From the NCBI GenBank assembly GCA_964476375.1, contig CAYYZW010000086.1:1-11902 (forward strand): DNA of 11,902 nucleotides. The letters run 5' to 3'. This DNA is from SAT2750 sp964476375 (GTDB lineage Bacteria; Planctomycetota; Planctomycetia; Pirellulales; Pirellulaceae). Position 1 is the first letter of the stretch. Each line of letters begins with the position of its first letter. Shown in pieces: positions 1 through 6,221 of the stretch. The translations under genes were made by a program, and so were the position numbers. Under the pieces are notes generated by a model that searched no databases, was not told the origin of the DNA, and saw nothing but the letters and a program-made list of their open reading frames with translations.

Positions 1-1
1 C

Positions 2-97
2 CGCAAGCAAATTACCACGGAAGCGCAGCAGTCCTACCTGCACATGGAAGCGATCAAGCGGATACTGCTCCGCAGCCATCCCGAGATACTCGACTAA
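2..97 (+). CDS. C-terminal end of an unidentified protein (partial, 31 residues)
   Basis: An open frame enters from the left edge and stops at TAA (95-97). It gives 31 residues beginning RKQITTEAQQ and ending HPEILD. Codons strongly favour G or C in the third position, as in the neighbouring genes, which supports real coding. The segment is mixed charged and probably helical, but it is too short for me to assign a family. Its stop lies 13 bp before the stop of the converging minus-strand gene, so the two genes are tail to tail with almost no space for a separate terminator. A weak bulged hairpin (CGCC-CCA-GGCG, 98-108) lies in the gap. Confidence 0.6.
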   Translation, partial: RKQITTEAQQSYLHMEAIKRILLRSHPEILD

Positions 98-110
98 CGC
101 CCCAGGCGGT

Positions 111-1667
111 TCATTTCAGCTCGCTCGAGAGCACCCTGCCGGCAAACCGGCCATGGGCTCCCTGTCCGGCCCTCAGCGTGAGTTTCCCGTTCAGCCGTCC
201 CAGCGGCAGATCGTGATTCCCGCCGGCAATCTGTTTTCCATCCTGCACAATCCGAATCGTGCTGGCAGTCACCTCCAGGTCAAAACGAATTGGTTTCCCC
301 GTCCACTGGATCTGGCCGGCCACATTCCCCGGCCGGTTGAGCTTCAACACCGCGCCATACTCGCGACGCTGGCTGTCGGTGAGAAACGTGTAGCTCTCTT
401 TCCAGAGGTCGGTCCCCTTGCTGGAAGTGGAAAGTACCAGGTCCTGTCCCAGGGCGACCATCCCGGTGATTCGCTGTCCCCAGTGGTTGGTGACCAGTTT
501 CAGGCGGTCCGCATCCTGCTCATAAGGATGGGTCTGCCGGGCAGTCAACTCGGGGTGGCTGAACATGCGGCCCATCGAGTGCCAGCTGTCTGTCTCATGC
601 TGGTATCGCCAGAGTTCCGCCCACGGCCAGACTCCCACCAGCAGGTCACCGCCGTAGACTGCCATGGTCTGGGCCTCGCGGGAAGACCCCGAGACGCCCG
701 GCAGGCGGGGCGGCCAGTCCTTCCGGTGGGTCAGCGTGGTTCCATCGTATTCAAACAGGTGGCCGGTGGGGTACTGCGCCAGGTAAAGCCGGTCGTGAAA
801 GTTCAGCATCGAGTAGACCTGGTAACTGACCTGGTCATCTCCCTCGAGCAACACGCGCCAGCGGCCCTCCTGGAAAACATAAACACCACCGTAGTTACTT
901 ACCGTGAGCACCTGCGACTGGTACTGCCCCCAGGCAAACGGCGTGGCCCCCACGTACTTGGCATCCACCGGGAGGGCCCGCTGCAGGTTGACCGGCCCCT
1001 CGTCTTCCGGCTTCCAGGGACAGGCCAGGATCCGCGTGAATCCCCCCTGCCCGGCACGGTGCGTGTGATAAAAGAAGAGATGGCCGTGGGCGTAATAAAA
1101 GTTGTAGTAATAACCCTCCTCCGGCCCCTCCAGGATCGTCCGATCCTGGTAGCTCACCTCGCCTCTGCGGAAACGCAGAACCTCCCCGGCAAGCCGCATC
1201 TGGCCATCCCCGGAGGCGATGCCGTGGTTTCCCGGCCGGGGATCCACGGTCCACGTGCTGGCCTCCGGATCCCACAGCCGCAGGCCATCTCCGATGGCAC
1301 TTGTCCAGGAAAAGACCTGCTGGTCCATGTCCATCAGGTAGATCCCGGTCCCCAGCCCCGGGTGGGGAAGGCGAGTCACCGTGTAATCGTCCCGCCCGCT
1401 TCCAGGGCGGACAAAAAACTGCAGCGTGTAGCGGTCACTTCGAAAGCGGGTATTGTAAACATCACTAAACCCGGCACCGGCAACCACCGTGCCATCCTCA
1501 TCGACCACTTCCAGCAGGGAACCAAGGCTCTGGCCCAGGTCCTCGCCGAGGTCCACCTCGATCGAAAAACGGCGGCCCGGATCCGCCGATTCGAGCGGTA
1601 CATTCCCCAGGCAGATTCCAAGCAGCGCTGCCAGCCAGGCTGGCTTCCAGAAGATCCTCAGCGACAT
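111..1667 (-). CDS. Secreted kelch-like beta-propeller protein, function unknown
   Basis: This encodes 518 residues. The N-terminus (MSLRIFWKPAWLAALLGICL) is a positively charged stretch followed by a hydrophobic core, a likely Sec signal peptide ending near residue 28. The body has regularly spaced blade-like strands in which a hydrophobic/aromatic pair precedes a turn and a tryptophan, for example LRLWDPEASTW (129-139), GVYVFQEGRW (251-260), HLFEYDG (303-309) and ELWRYQHETDSWH (351-363). This spacing suggests a kelch- or PQQ-like propeller, but it is not a family I can name. Residues 184-203 are unusually rich in Tyr, Phe and His. The last 70 residues look like a separate beta-sandwich-like tail. 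The ATG is preceded by AAAGAGGG with a 5 nt spacer (1673-1680), which supports this start. It is divergent from the PAC2 gene and probably has its own promoter in the 150 bp between them. The exported-protein call is strong; the propeller call is inference from repeat spacing. Confidence 0.85.
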   Translation of the reverse strand: MSLRIFWKPAWLAALLGICLGNVPLESADPGRRFSIEVDLGEDLGQSLGSLLEVVDEDGTVVAGAGFSDVYNTRFRSDRYTLQFFVRPGSGRDDYTVTRLPHPGLGTGIYLMDMDQQVFSWTSAIGDGLRLWDPEASTWTVDPRPGNHGIASGDGQMRLAGEVLRFRRGEVSYQDRTILEGPEEGYYYNFYYAHGHLFFYHTHRAGQGGFTRILACPWKPEDEGPVNLQRALPVDAKYVGATPFAWGQYQSQVLTVSNYGGVYVFQEGRWRVLLEGDDQVSYQVYSMLNFHDRLYLAQYPTGHLFEYDGTTLTHRKDWPPRLPGVSGSSREAQTMAVYGGDLLVGVWPWAELWRYQHETDSWHSMGRMFSHPELTARQTHPYEQDADRLKLVTNHWGQRITGMVALGQDLVLSTSSKGTDLWKESYTFLTDSQRREYGAVLKLNRPGNVAGQIQWTGKPIRFDLEVTASTIRIVQDGKQIAGGNHDLPLGRLNGKLTLRAGQGAHGRFAGRVLSSELK

Positions 1668-1817
1668 GGCAACCCTCTTTCCCCTGGGATGGATTTTTTA
1701 CACGTTGACTACTATTAACGATTTTTCCCGGCAACTCAACAATCCCCCTGCTACTTCACGCGATCCTCGCTGTTCTCCTTGTTTTCCCAGGAGAACAGTT
1801 TTGGCTATCATAGGGAC
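1668..1817. promoter_or_regulatory. Divergent intergenic region between the kelch-like gene and the PAC2 gene
   Basis: These 150 bp separate two genes transcribed away from each other, so both promoters should lie here. The part near the minus-strand gene (about 1690-1730) is locally AT-rich compared with the flanks. On the + strand, TATCAT (1806-1811) matches the sigma70 -10 consensus at five of six positions. I find no convincing -35 at the right distance from it. It sits only 6 nt before the PAC2 ATG at 1818, so if used it would give a leaderless or almost leaderless transcript. TTGACT (1705-1710) resembles a -35 but has no matching -10 at 16-18 nt. Assigning exact promoters is not possible from this. 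Confidence 0.4.
1770..1798. repeat. Perfect 10 bp inverted repeat upstream of PAC2 (hairpin or operator)
   Basis: The arms CTGTTCTCCT (1770-1779) and AGGAGAACAG (1789-1798) are exact reverse complements around a 9 nt loop (1780-1788). On the + strand the right arm is followed by TTTT (1799-1802). The element ends 19 bp before the PAC2 start codon at 1818. It could act as an operator for a dimeric regulator, as a stem-loop in the PAC2 leader, or as a terminator blocking transcription entering from upstream. The symmetry is seen directly; the role is inference. Confidence 0.7.
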
Positions 1818-2651
1818 ATGGCCACGGACTCCCCTCCATCACTCGATCTCTTTCACAAGCCGGAGCTGGCGCAGAACACGCTGGTGCTGGCTTTTTCCGG
1901 CTGGATGGATGGTGGGGACGTATCCACTGGTACCGTGGAACGACTGGTCGAGCTCTTCGAAGCCACACCCATCGCCTCGATCGATCCCGAGCCGTTCTAT
2001 ATCTACAATTTCCCCGGCACGATGGAACTCTCGGCTCTCTTCCGGCCCCACATACGTATCGAGGAGGGGTTGATCGAGGATGCCGAGATGCCAACCAACG
2101 AGTTTTACTCCTACCCGGACGGCGAGGTCGTCTTTTTTGTCGGCAAGGAGCCGAACATGCGGTGGAAACACTTTGGTGAGGACATCTTCCGGTTTTGCCG
2201 TGACCTGGAGATCAAGCGAATCCTGTTTGTCGGTTCCTTCGGAGGCACCGTCCCCCATACTCGTGAGCCTCGACTCTACGTCACCTGTTCCACTCCCGAG
2301 CTTCTTGAGGAGATGGAGGTCTTTGGAGTCGGCCGCACCGCCTACGAGGGCCCCGGTTCCTTCAGCAGTTACCTGATGTCCCAGGCCTCCCGCTTCCAGA
2401 TGGAGATGGTATCGCTGGTGGCCGAGATTCCCAGCTACCTGCAGGGCAGGAACCCGCTCTGCATTGAAGCGGTCACCCGGAGACTGGCCAAGATCCTCCA
2501 GCTGGAACTGGACCTGGATTCCCTGCGCCCCGAGAGCACCGAATGGGAATTGACGATCTCCGGCATGGTGGAAGAGAGCGAGGAACTCTCGCAGCAGGTC
2601 CGCGAACTGGAACAGGTTTACGACGATGAGCTGATCGAGGAAGACCCCTGA
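1818..2651 (+). CDS. PAC2-family protein (proteasome-assembly-chaperone-like fold)
   Basis: This encodes 277 residues and is cytosolic, with no signal peptide. Landmarks of the PAC2 family (PF09754) appear in order: LAFSGWMDGGDVSTG (24-38), an alpha/beta core with RILFVGSFGGTVPHTREP (124-141) that includes the characteristic G-x-x-x-x-V-P-H-T-R-x-P signature, YEGPGSFSSYLMSQA (166-180), and AEIPSYLQGRNP (192-203). The C-terminus is an acidic, heptad-like helix ending in EEDP. Eukaryotic and archaeal PAC2 chaperones act on the 20S proteasome; many bacteria carry homologues of unknown role. An in-frame TTG at 1779 would add 13 residues, but it lies inside the inverted repeat and lacks a ribosome site, so I chose ATG 1818. 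No normal Shine-Dalgarno precedes that ATG (AGGGA is only 1 nt away). The secreted PQQ-type gene follows after 49 bp and may be co-transcribed. The family call is confident; the function is unknown. Confidence 0.93.
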   Translation: MATDSPPSLDLFHKPELAQNTLVLAFSGWMDGGDVSTGTVERLVELFEATPIASIDPEPFYIYNFPGTMELSALFRPHIRIEEGLIEDAEMPTNEFYSYPDGEVVFFVGKEPNMRWKHFGEDIFRFCRDLEIKRILFVGSFGGTVPHTREPRLYVTCSTPELLEEMEVFGVGRTAYEGPGSFSSYLMSQASRFQMEMVSLVAEIPSYLQGRNPLCIEAVTRRLAKILQLELDLDSLRPESTEWELTISGMVEESEELSQQVRELEQVYDDELIEEDP

Positions 2652-2700
2652 CTCCCTGCCGTACCCGAGACCACCAGAAAACAACCCGAAAGGTCAATCC

Positions 2701-3951
2701 ATGCGATACGTGTCCCTGGCAATCATCTCGCTGCTCAGTACTCTCTCCCTCCAGGCCGCTGACTGGACAGGCTTTCGTGGCCCCAACGGTATGGGCATCT
2801 CCACGGCCCGCGACGTCCCGGTCAGCTGGTCCTCGTCGGAGAATATTGCCTGGCGAACCCCGCTGCCCGGCCCTGGTGCCTCCACGCCGATCACGCTGGG
2901 CAACCGCGTCTTTGTCACCAGTTATTCCGGCTATGGCCTGGAAGCCGGCCAGGGCCAGCAGGAATCGCTCAAGCGGCATCTGCTCTGCGTGAATCGCACA
3001 AGCGGCGAGGTTATCTGGCACAAGCAGCTTGATCCGAAACTTCCCGAGCACAATTACCAGGGAGAGGGAGCGTACCATGGCTACGCAGCCAGCACGCCCC
3101 TGACCGATGGAAAGAACCTCTTTGTTTTCTTTGGCAAGTCCGGCGTTTTCTGTTTTGACCTGGACGGGAACCAGCTCTGGCAGACCAGTGTCGGGGAGAG
3201 GACCAACGGCTGGGGATCCGGCTGCTCCCCCCTGCTTCACGGCACGATGTTGATCGTGAACGCAAGCGTGGAGAGTGGTTCACTGGTGGCGCTGGACAAA
3301 TCGACCGGCAAGGAAATCTGGCGAGCCGGGGGGATTGGTTCCTCGTGGAACACGCCGCTGGCCGTCAAAACGGCCAACCGAACGGAGCTGGTTGTGAGCG
3401 TACAGAACAGCCTGCTGGGTTTCTCCCCCGAGGACGGCAGGCAACTCTGGAAGGCCGATGGAGTCCATCGTTATGTCTGTCCCAGCGTGGTCGCCCACGA
3501 CGGAATTGTCTATGCGATCGGGGGAGGACACACCTCCCTGGCGGTCCGGGCCGGTGGCGACGGGGATGTGACCGGCTCCCACACCCTCTGGAGACAGACC
3601 AAGGGATCCAATGTCTCCTCCCCGATCTATCACCAGGGACACCTTTACTGGTTCAGTGACGGCGGCGGTTTTCTCTGCTGTCAGAAAGCAGACTCCGGCG
3701 AGACGGTTTTCCAGGAACGGCTGGAACCCCGTCCCGGGCGGATCTGGTCATCGCCGATCCTGGCCGACGGCAAGCTGTATGTTGTCTCCCAGCACAACGG
3801 AACCTACGTGGTGGCTGCCAGCCCGGAGTTCACGTTCCTGTCCCACAACGTCCTGGAAGACGACACCAGCCGTACGAACGCATCTCCGGCCGTGGATGAT
3901 GGGCAGTTGATCCTGCGGACAGACCGTTTTCTGTACCGCATCGGCAAGTAA
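2701..3951 (+). CDS. Secreted PQQ-type (BamB-like) beta-propeller protein
   Basis: This encodes 416 residues. A Sec signal peptide (MRYVSLAIISLLSTLSLQA) ends at about residue 19-20, followed by WTGFRGPNGMG, the usual opening of planctomycete PQQ-type propellers. Blade repeats of the form h-x-h-D-x-x-T/S-G-x-x-x-W recur: LLCVNRTSGEVIW (94-106), VFCFDLDGNQLW (149-160), LVALDKSTGKEIW (185-197) and LLGFSPEDGRQLW (228-239), with a degenerate copy at FLCCQKADSGETVF (314-327). The protein is much shorter than quinoprotein alcohol dehydrogenases (about 600 residues), and I do not see their catalytic vicinal Cys pair in context. A scaffold or binding role is more likely than PQQ-dependent catalysis. 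AAAGG (2689-2693) lies 7 nt before the ATG. It follows PAC2 by 49 bp, runs tail to tail with the DUF1080 gene (5 bp gap), and is a paralogue of the 4759-6063 protein. The precise role is unknown. Confidence 0.93.
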   Translation: MRYVSLAIISLLSTLSLQAADWTGFRGPNGMGISTARDVPVSWSSSENIAWRTPLPGPGASTPITLGNRVFVTSYSGYGLEAGQGQQESLKRHLLCVNRTSGEVIWHKQLDPKLPEHNYQGEGAYHGYAASTPLTDGKNLFVFFGKSGVFCFDLDGNQLWQTSVGERTNGWGSGCSPLLHGTMLIVNASVESGSLVALDKSTGKEIWRAGGIGSSWNTPLAVKTANRTELVVSVQNSLLGFSPEDGRQLWKADGVHRYVCPSVVAHDGIVYAIGGGHTSLAVRAGGDGDVTGSHTLWRQTKGSNVSSPIYHQGHLYWFSDGGGFLCCQKADSGETVFQERLEPRPGRIWSSPILADGKLYVVSQHNGTYVVAASPEFTFLSHNVLEDDTSRTNASPAVDDGQLILRTDRFLYRIGK

Positions 3952-3956
3952 ACTGC

Positions 3957-4730
3957 TCACTTTTTCTGGTGCTGCTTGCGACGCTCGAGGATCCCCTCCA
4001 GCTTCTTTTTTTCGGCTGCCAGTACCTCGGGCGAGATGGTTGCCGGCGTCACCGGCGTTCGGTCGAGCTTGTCATCTGGACCGAGCGTCCGCATCCTGAC
4101 ACCCCGGTACCAGACCGGATCGCCGTGGTCCTGAAAGAAAAGGGCCCCGCCACGGGCCGCCAGGTCGGCACCCCGCAGCCGGAGCAGCTCGACATTGAAC
4201 TTCCACTTCGGGTCAGTGTAATCAAAGCCGATCACTTTCTTGCCGTTGAGCCAGTGCTGCACCACGGTTCCCTTGCAGACCACGCGTCCCTCGTTCCATT
4301 CCCCGACCGGCCGGGTCGCATCGTGGGACGGCGCCATACAGAAATAAAGCGAGGCGGCGCTGGTCCGCGGGTTTTTTCCATCGACGTGCACCTGGTTGTG
4401 GAGAATCTGGTACTCGTACTGGCCCGGACGATAGTACACTCCGCTGTTACTCCCCCGGGCCACTTTCCACTGGAACCGCAATTCAAAATCATCCGGCACC
4501 TTTGCCGCCTGGTACGTCAGCGAGCCACCCTGGCCCATCCGCGTGATCACCCCCTCCTGGACCACCCAGTTGCCACCCTGCTTCCAGCCCTCAAGGTCAC
4601 GGCCGTTAAATAGCAGCGTGAACCCCGCAGCCTTCTCCTCTTTTGTCAGCTGGTTCGGATTCTTCTCTTCCGCACCGGCGGCGACGGACAGTCCCACGAG
4701 GGCAATCAGGAAAACAGACAGCAGTCGCAT
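3957..4730 (-). CDS. DUF1080 / 3-keto-disaccharide hydrolase-domain protein, secreted
   Basis: This encodes 257 residues. The signal peptide MRLLSVFLIALVGLSVAAGA is followed by one DUF1080 domain (PF06439), a concanavalin-like beta-sandwich: FTLLFNGRDLEGWK (37-50), RGSNSGVYYR (92-101), EYQILHN (106-112), GEWNEGRVVCKG (153-164), QHWLNGKKV (168-176) and FFQDHGDPVWYRGVRMR (198-214). Some members of this family hydrolyse 3-keto-glycosides; many planctomycete copies are uncharacterised. The C-terminus is a short lysine-rich helix. An in-frame extension upstream to 4865 exists, but the start at 4730 has AAGGAG 8 nt upstream and yields a clean signal peptide, so I chose it. It is the second gene of an operon, 28 bp after the PQQ-type propeller. 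No GFO/IDH/MocA oxidoreductase, the usual supplier of 3-keto sugars, is in the window. Family confident; substrate unknown. Confidence 0.94.
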   Translation of the reverse strand: MRLLSVFLIALVGLSVAAGAEEKNPNQLTKEEKAAGFTLLFNGRDLEGWKQGGNWVVQEGVITRMGQGGSLTYQAAKVPDDFELRFQWKVARGSNSGVYYRPGQYEYQILHNQVHVDGKNPRTSAASLYFCMAPSHDATRPVGEWNEGRVVCKGTVVQHWLNGKKVIGFDYTDPKWKFNVELLRLRGADLAARGGALFFQDHGDPVWYRGVRMRTLGPDDKLDRTPVTPATISPEVLAAEKKKLEGILERRKQHQKK

Positions 4731-4738
4731 GGCAATCA

Positions 4739-4744
4739 CTCCTT
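4739..4744 (-). promoter_or_regulatory. Ribosome binding site AAGGAG for the DUF1080 gene
   Basis: On the minus strand AAGGAG lies 8 nt before the ATG at 4730. It decides between that start and the longer in-frame reading that begins at 4865 inside the preceding gene. It falls in the 28 bp intergenic gap, as expected for the second gene of an operon. Confidence 0.8.
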
Positions 4745-4758
4745 CACCGGCGGGATCC

Positions 4759-6063
4759 CTAGTCCCCCCCCGCCTTGGTTGCACCAATACAGTAAAGATT
4801 ATTTTCTCCCCGGATAAACAGATTGTGCTGGCTGATTGCCGGCGAGGCAAAGCAGAACTCACCAAGCTTGTTCACAGCCACCACGTCAGGCTCTGTCCCC
4901 CCTGGCCGCACCATCGTCATCGTACCGTCGTCGGCCAGCAGGTAAGCGTGCCCTCCGGCGGCCAGCAGCGAGGCACTAAAGTGGTTGCCCAGGCGGGCCT
5001 GCCAGAGCCGTTCTCCGGTCTTGGCGTGGAAACAGTTTGCCGTGCCACGGTCATCGGCAACGAAAAGGTGCCCGTCGACCAGCACCGGCGAGGGTACATA
5101 ACAGCGAGCATTGGTGACGTGCCAGGCGACATGGGAGTCGGTCACATCCCCCTTGCCATCCGGACGAATTCCCATCACGTGGTAGGTCGGAAAACCCGCC
5201 GACATGAAGAACAGCTCGCCATCGTAGACCATCGAGGCCACGAACTGCTCGGTCGGCCCCTCGATCTTCCAGTGATGTTCGCCGCTGCGCGGGTCCAGGC
5301 TGACAATGCTCTTGCTGCCCGACATCACCATCTGTGGCTGTCCATTGATATTCCGGATCAGCGGGGTGACATAACTGCGGGTCTTGTACTGGCGGGCCAC
5401 TTTCCAGACTGTCTTGCCTGTCTTGAGCTGCAGCGCCACGACATAGGACTCCCCGTCGTGGTCCCCGTTGACAATCAGCAGGTCCTGGAAAATCACCGGG
5501 CTGCTGCAGTAGCCATGGGCGCTGACAAACTCTCCAGGTGTGACGCGCCAGGCAAGGTTCCCGTCAAAGTCATAGGCAGCCACGACCATCTGCCCCGGTG
5601 TGATCAGGCGTTTGCTGCCGACATTCGGGGCCGGTACCATCCCCCCCGCCGCTTCAAAGAACGTTACGTAAACAAGTTTCCCATCGGTTACGGGTGTCCC
5701 CGATGCCCGACTGTTGAGCGAGTGTTTTGTTTCCAGGTCGGCCTTGAGCACGTTCTTTTGCCAGACCGGCTTGCCGCTGCGTCGATCCAGTGCCACCAGG
5801 ACCCGTGATTTTTCATCCGGCAGGCAGGAGACCACGAAGACCCGGTCCTTCCAGATAATCGGTGAGGCATGCCCCTTACCGGGGATCGGTGTCTTCCAGA
5901 GAATATTCTTGCCGGTCTCGCCGTCCCACTCGGTTGGAAGTCCCTTGTCGATGCTGGTTCCATCCCCGCGGGGCCCACGCCAGCCAGGCCAGTTTTCCGC
6001 GGCCAGCGCATCGGTGCAAAGAAAACCCAGGGCAAGTGAAAAAGTCAGGAGGATACGGAACAT
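4759..6063 (-). CDS. Secreted PQQ-type (BamB-like) beta-propeller protein, first gene of an operon
   Basis: This encodes 434 residues. The signal peptide (MFRILLTFSLALGFLCTDALA) is followed by NWPGWRGPRGDG, the planctomycete PQQ-propeller opening. Blade repeats: VLVALDRRSGKPVW (88-101), VVAAYDFDGNLAW (160-172), VVALQLKTGKTVW (198-210), IVSLDPRSGEHHW (243-255) and ANCFHAKTGERLW (322-334). No catalytic domain beyond the propeller is visible. AGGA (6071-6074) is 7 nt before the ATG. The DUF1080 gene follows 28 bp downstream on the same strand, so the two are probably translated from one message and may act on the same exported substrate. It is a paralogue of the 2701-3951 protein, with the same opening motif and blade pattern but clearly diverged sequence. 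An eight-C run (4764-4771) lies just before its stop codon. Family confident; a role as substrate-binding scaffold or sensor is inference. Confidence 0.93.
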   Translation of the reverse strand: MFRILLTFSLALGFLCTDALAAENWPGWRGPRGDGTSIDKGLPTEWDGETGKNILWKTPIPGKGHASPIIWKDRVFVVSCLPDEKSRVLVALDRRSGKPVWQKNVLKADLETKHSLNSRASGTPVTDGKLVYVTFFEAAGGMVPAPNVGSKRLITPGQMVVAAYDFDGNLAWRVTPGEFVSAHGYCSSPVIFQDLLIVNGDHDGESYVVALQLKTGKTVWKVARQYKTRSYVTPLIRNINGQPQMVMSGSKSIVSLDPRSGEHHWKIEGPTEQFVASMVYDGELFFMSAGFPTYHVMGIRPDGKGDVTDSHVAWHVTNARCYVPSPVLVDGHLFVADDRGTANCFHAKTGERLWQARLGNHFSASLLAAGGHAYLLADDGTMTMVRPGGTEPDVVAVNKLGEFCFASPAISQHNLFIRGENNLYCIGATKAGGD

Positions 6064-6094
6064 GGTTCAATCCTGCATTCGAGTGAAGTTTCTC

Positions 6095-6112
6095 CCCCTG
6101 CCTGTGCAGGGG
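6095..6112. repeat. Perfect 7 bp inverted repeat with 4 nt loop
   Basis: CCCCTGC (6095-6101) and GCAGGGG (6106-6112) are exact reverse complements around CTGT. The stem is very GC-rich, so it would be stable as RNA. It begins 31 bp upstream of the PQQ-type gene's ATG on the minus strand and has no T-run after it on either strand, which argues against an intrinsic terminator. It may be an operator or leader hairpin. Confidence 0.55.
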
Positions 6113-6119
6113 CCGTGAA

Positions 6120-6148
6120 TTGCCAGCAGCCAGGCAAAATGGCATCAT
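6120..6148 (+). promoter_or_regulatory. Candidate promoter for the NHL gene
   Basis: TTGCCA (6120-6125, five of six to the -35 consensus) is followed after exactly 17 bp by CATCAT (6143-6148, four of six to the -10 consensus). It would give a leader of roughly 65-70 nt before the ATG at 6222. A match of this quality can arise by chance. Confidence 0.3.
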
Positions 6149-6208
6149 AGGGGAATCCAGTTTTATTGGAAAGCAGTTTCTCGTTTCTCTTCCATTAGGT
6201 CACCCGGC

Positions 6209-6213
6209 AAAGG
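6209..6213 (+). promoter_or_regulatory. Ribosome binding site AAAGG deciding the NHL gene start
   Basis: AAAGG lies 8 nt before the ATG at 6222. It supports that start over the in-frame start at 6120, which would bury the Tat signal behind 34 extra residues. Confidence 0.65.
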
Positions 6214-6221
6214 CCGCCATC

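Larger units (their letters stand above)
6064..6221. promoter_or_regulatory. Divergent intergenic region between the PQQ/DUF1080 operon and the NHL gene
   Basis: These 158 bp separate two transcription units that point away from each other. They contain the 7 bp hairpin at 6095-6112 in the presumed leader of the minus-strand operon, a candidate + strand promoter at 6120-6148, and the NHL ribosome site at 6209-6213. I could not find a convincing minus-strand promoter. Confidence 0.5.

Noticed and set aside
98..108. Terminator between the two convergent genes at the left edge
   Set aside because: The stem is only 4 bp without a bulge and is not followed by a proper T-run.
153..1718. A 521-codon open frame on the + strand opposite the kelch-like gene, and similar long antisense frames opposite most other genes (for example 4543-5808, 6396-7406, 10182-11132)
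   Set aside because: All share codon boundaries with the real gene on the other strand. In that register an antisense stop needs TTA, CTA or TCA in the sense gene, which are rare in this GC-rich coding style, so long open frames are expected. They lack signal peptides, ribosome sites and recognisable families.
1779..1817. Upstream TTG start for PAC2, adding 13 residues
   Set aside because: It lies within the inverted repeat, has no ribosome site, and the added residues are outside the family's core. ATG 1818 fits the family start.
4764..4771. Eight-C run near the end of the PQQ-type gene as a phase-variation tract
   Set aside because: Slippage there would alter only the last few residues, so it is unlikely to switch function. 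Similar short C or G runs are common in this GC-rich window.
4731..4865. N-terminal extension of the DUF1080 protein by 45 residues
   Set aside because: It would overlap the end of the preceding gene and place the signal peptide internally; the ATG at 4730 has AAGGAG at the right distance.
6120..6221. N-terminal extension of the NHL protein by 34 residues
   Set aside because: It would bury the Tat signal. ATG 6222 has AAAGG 8 nt upstream.
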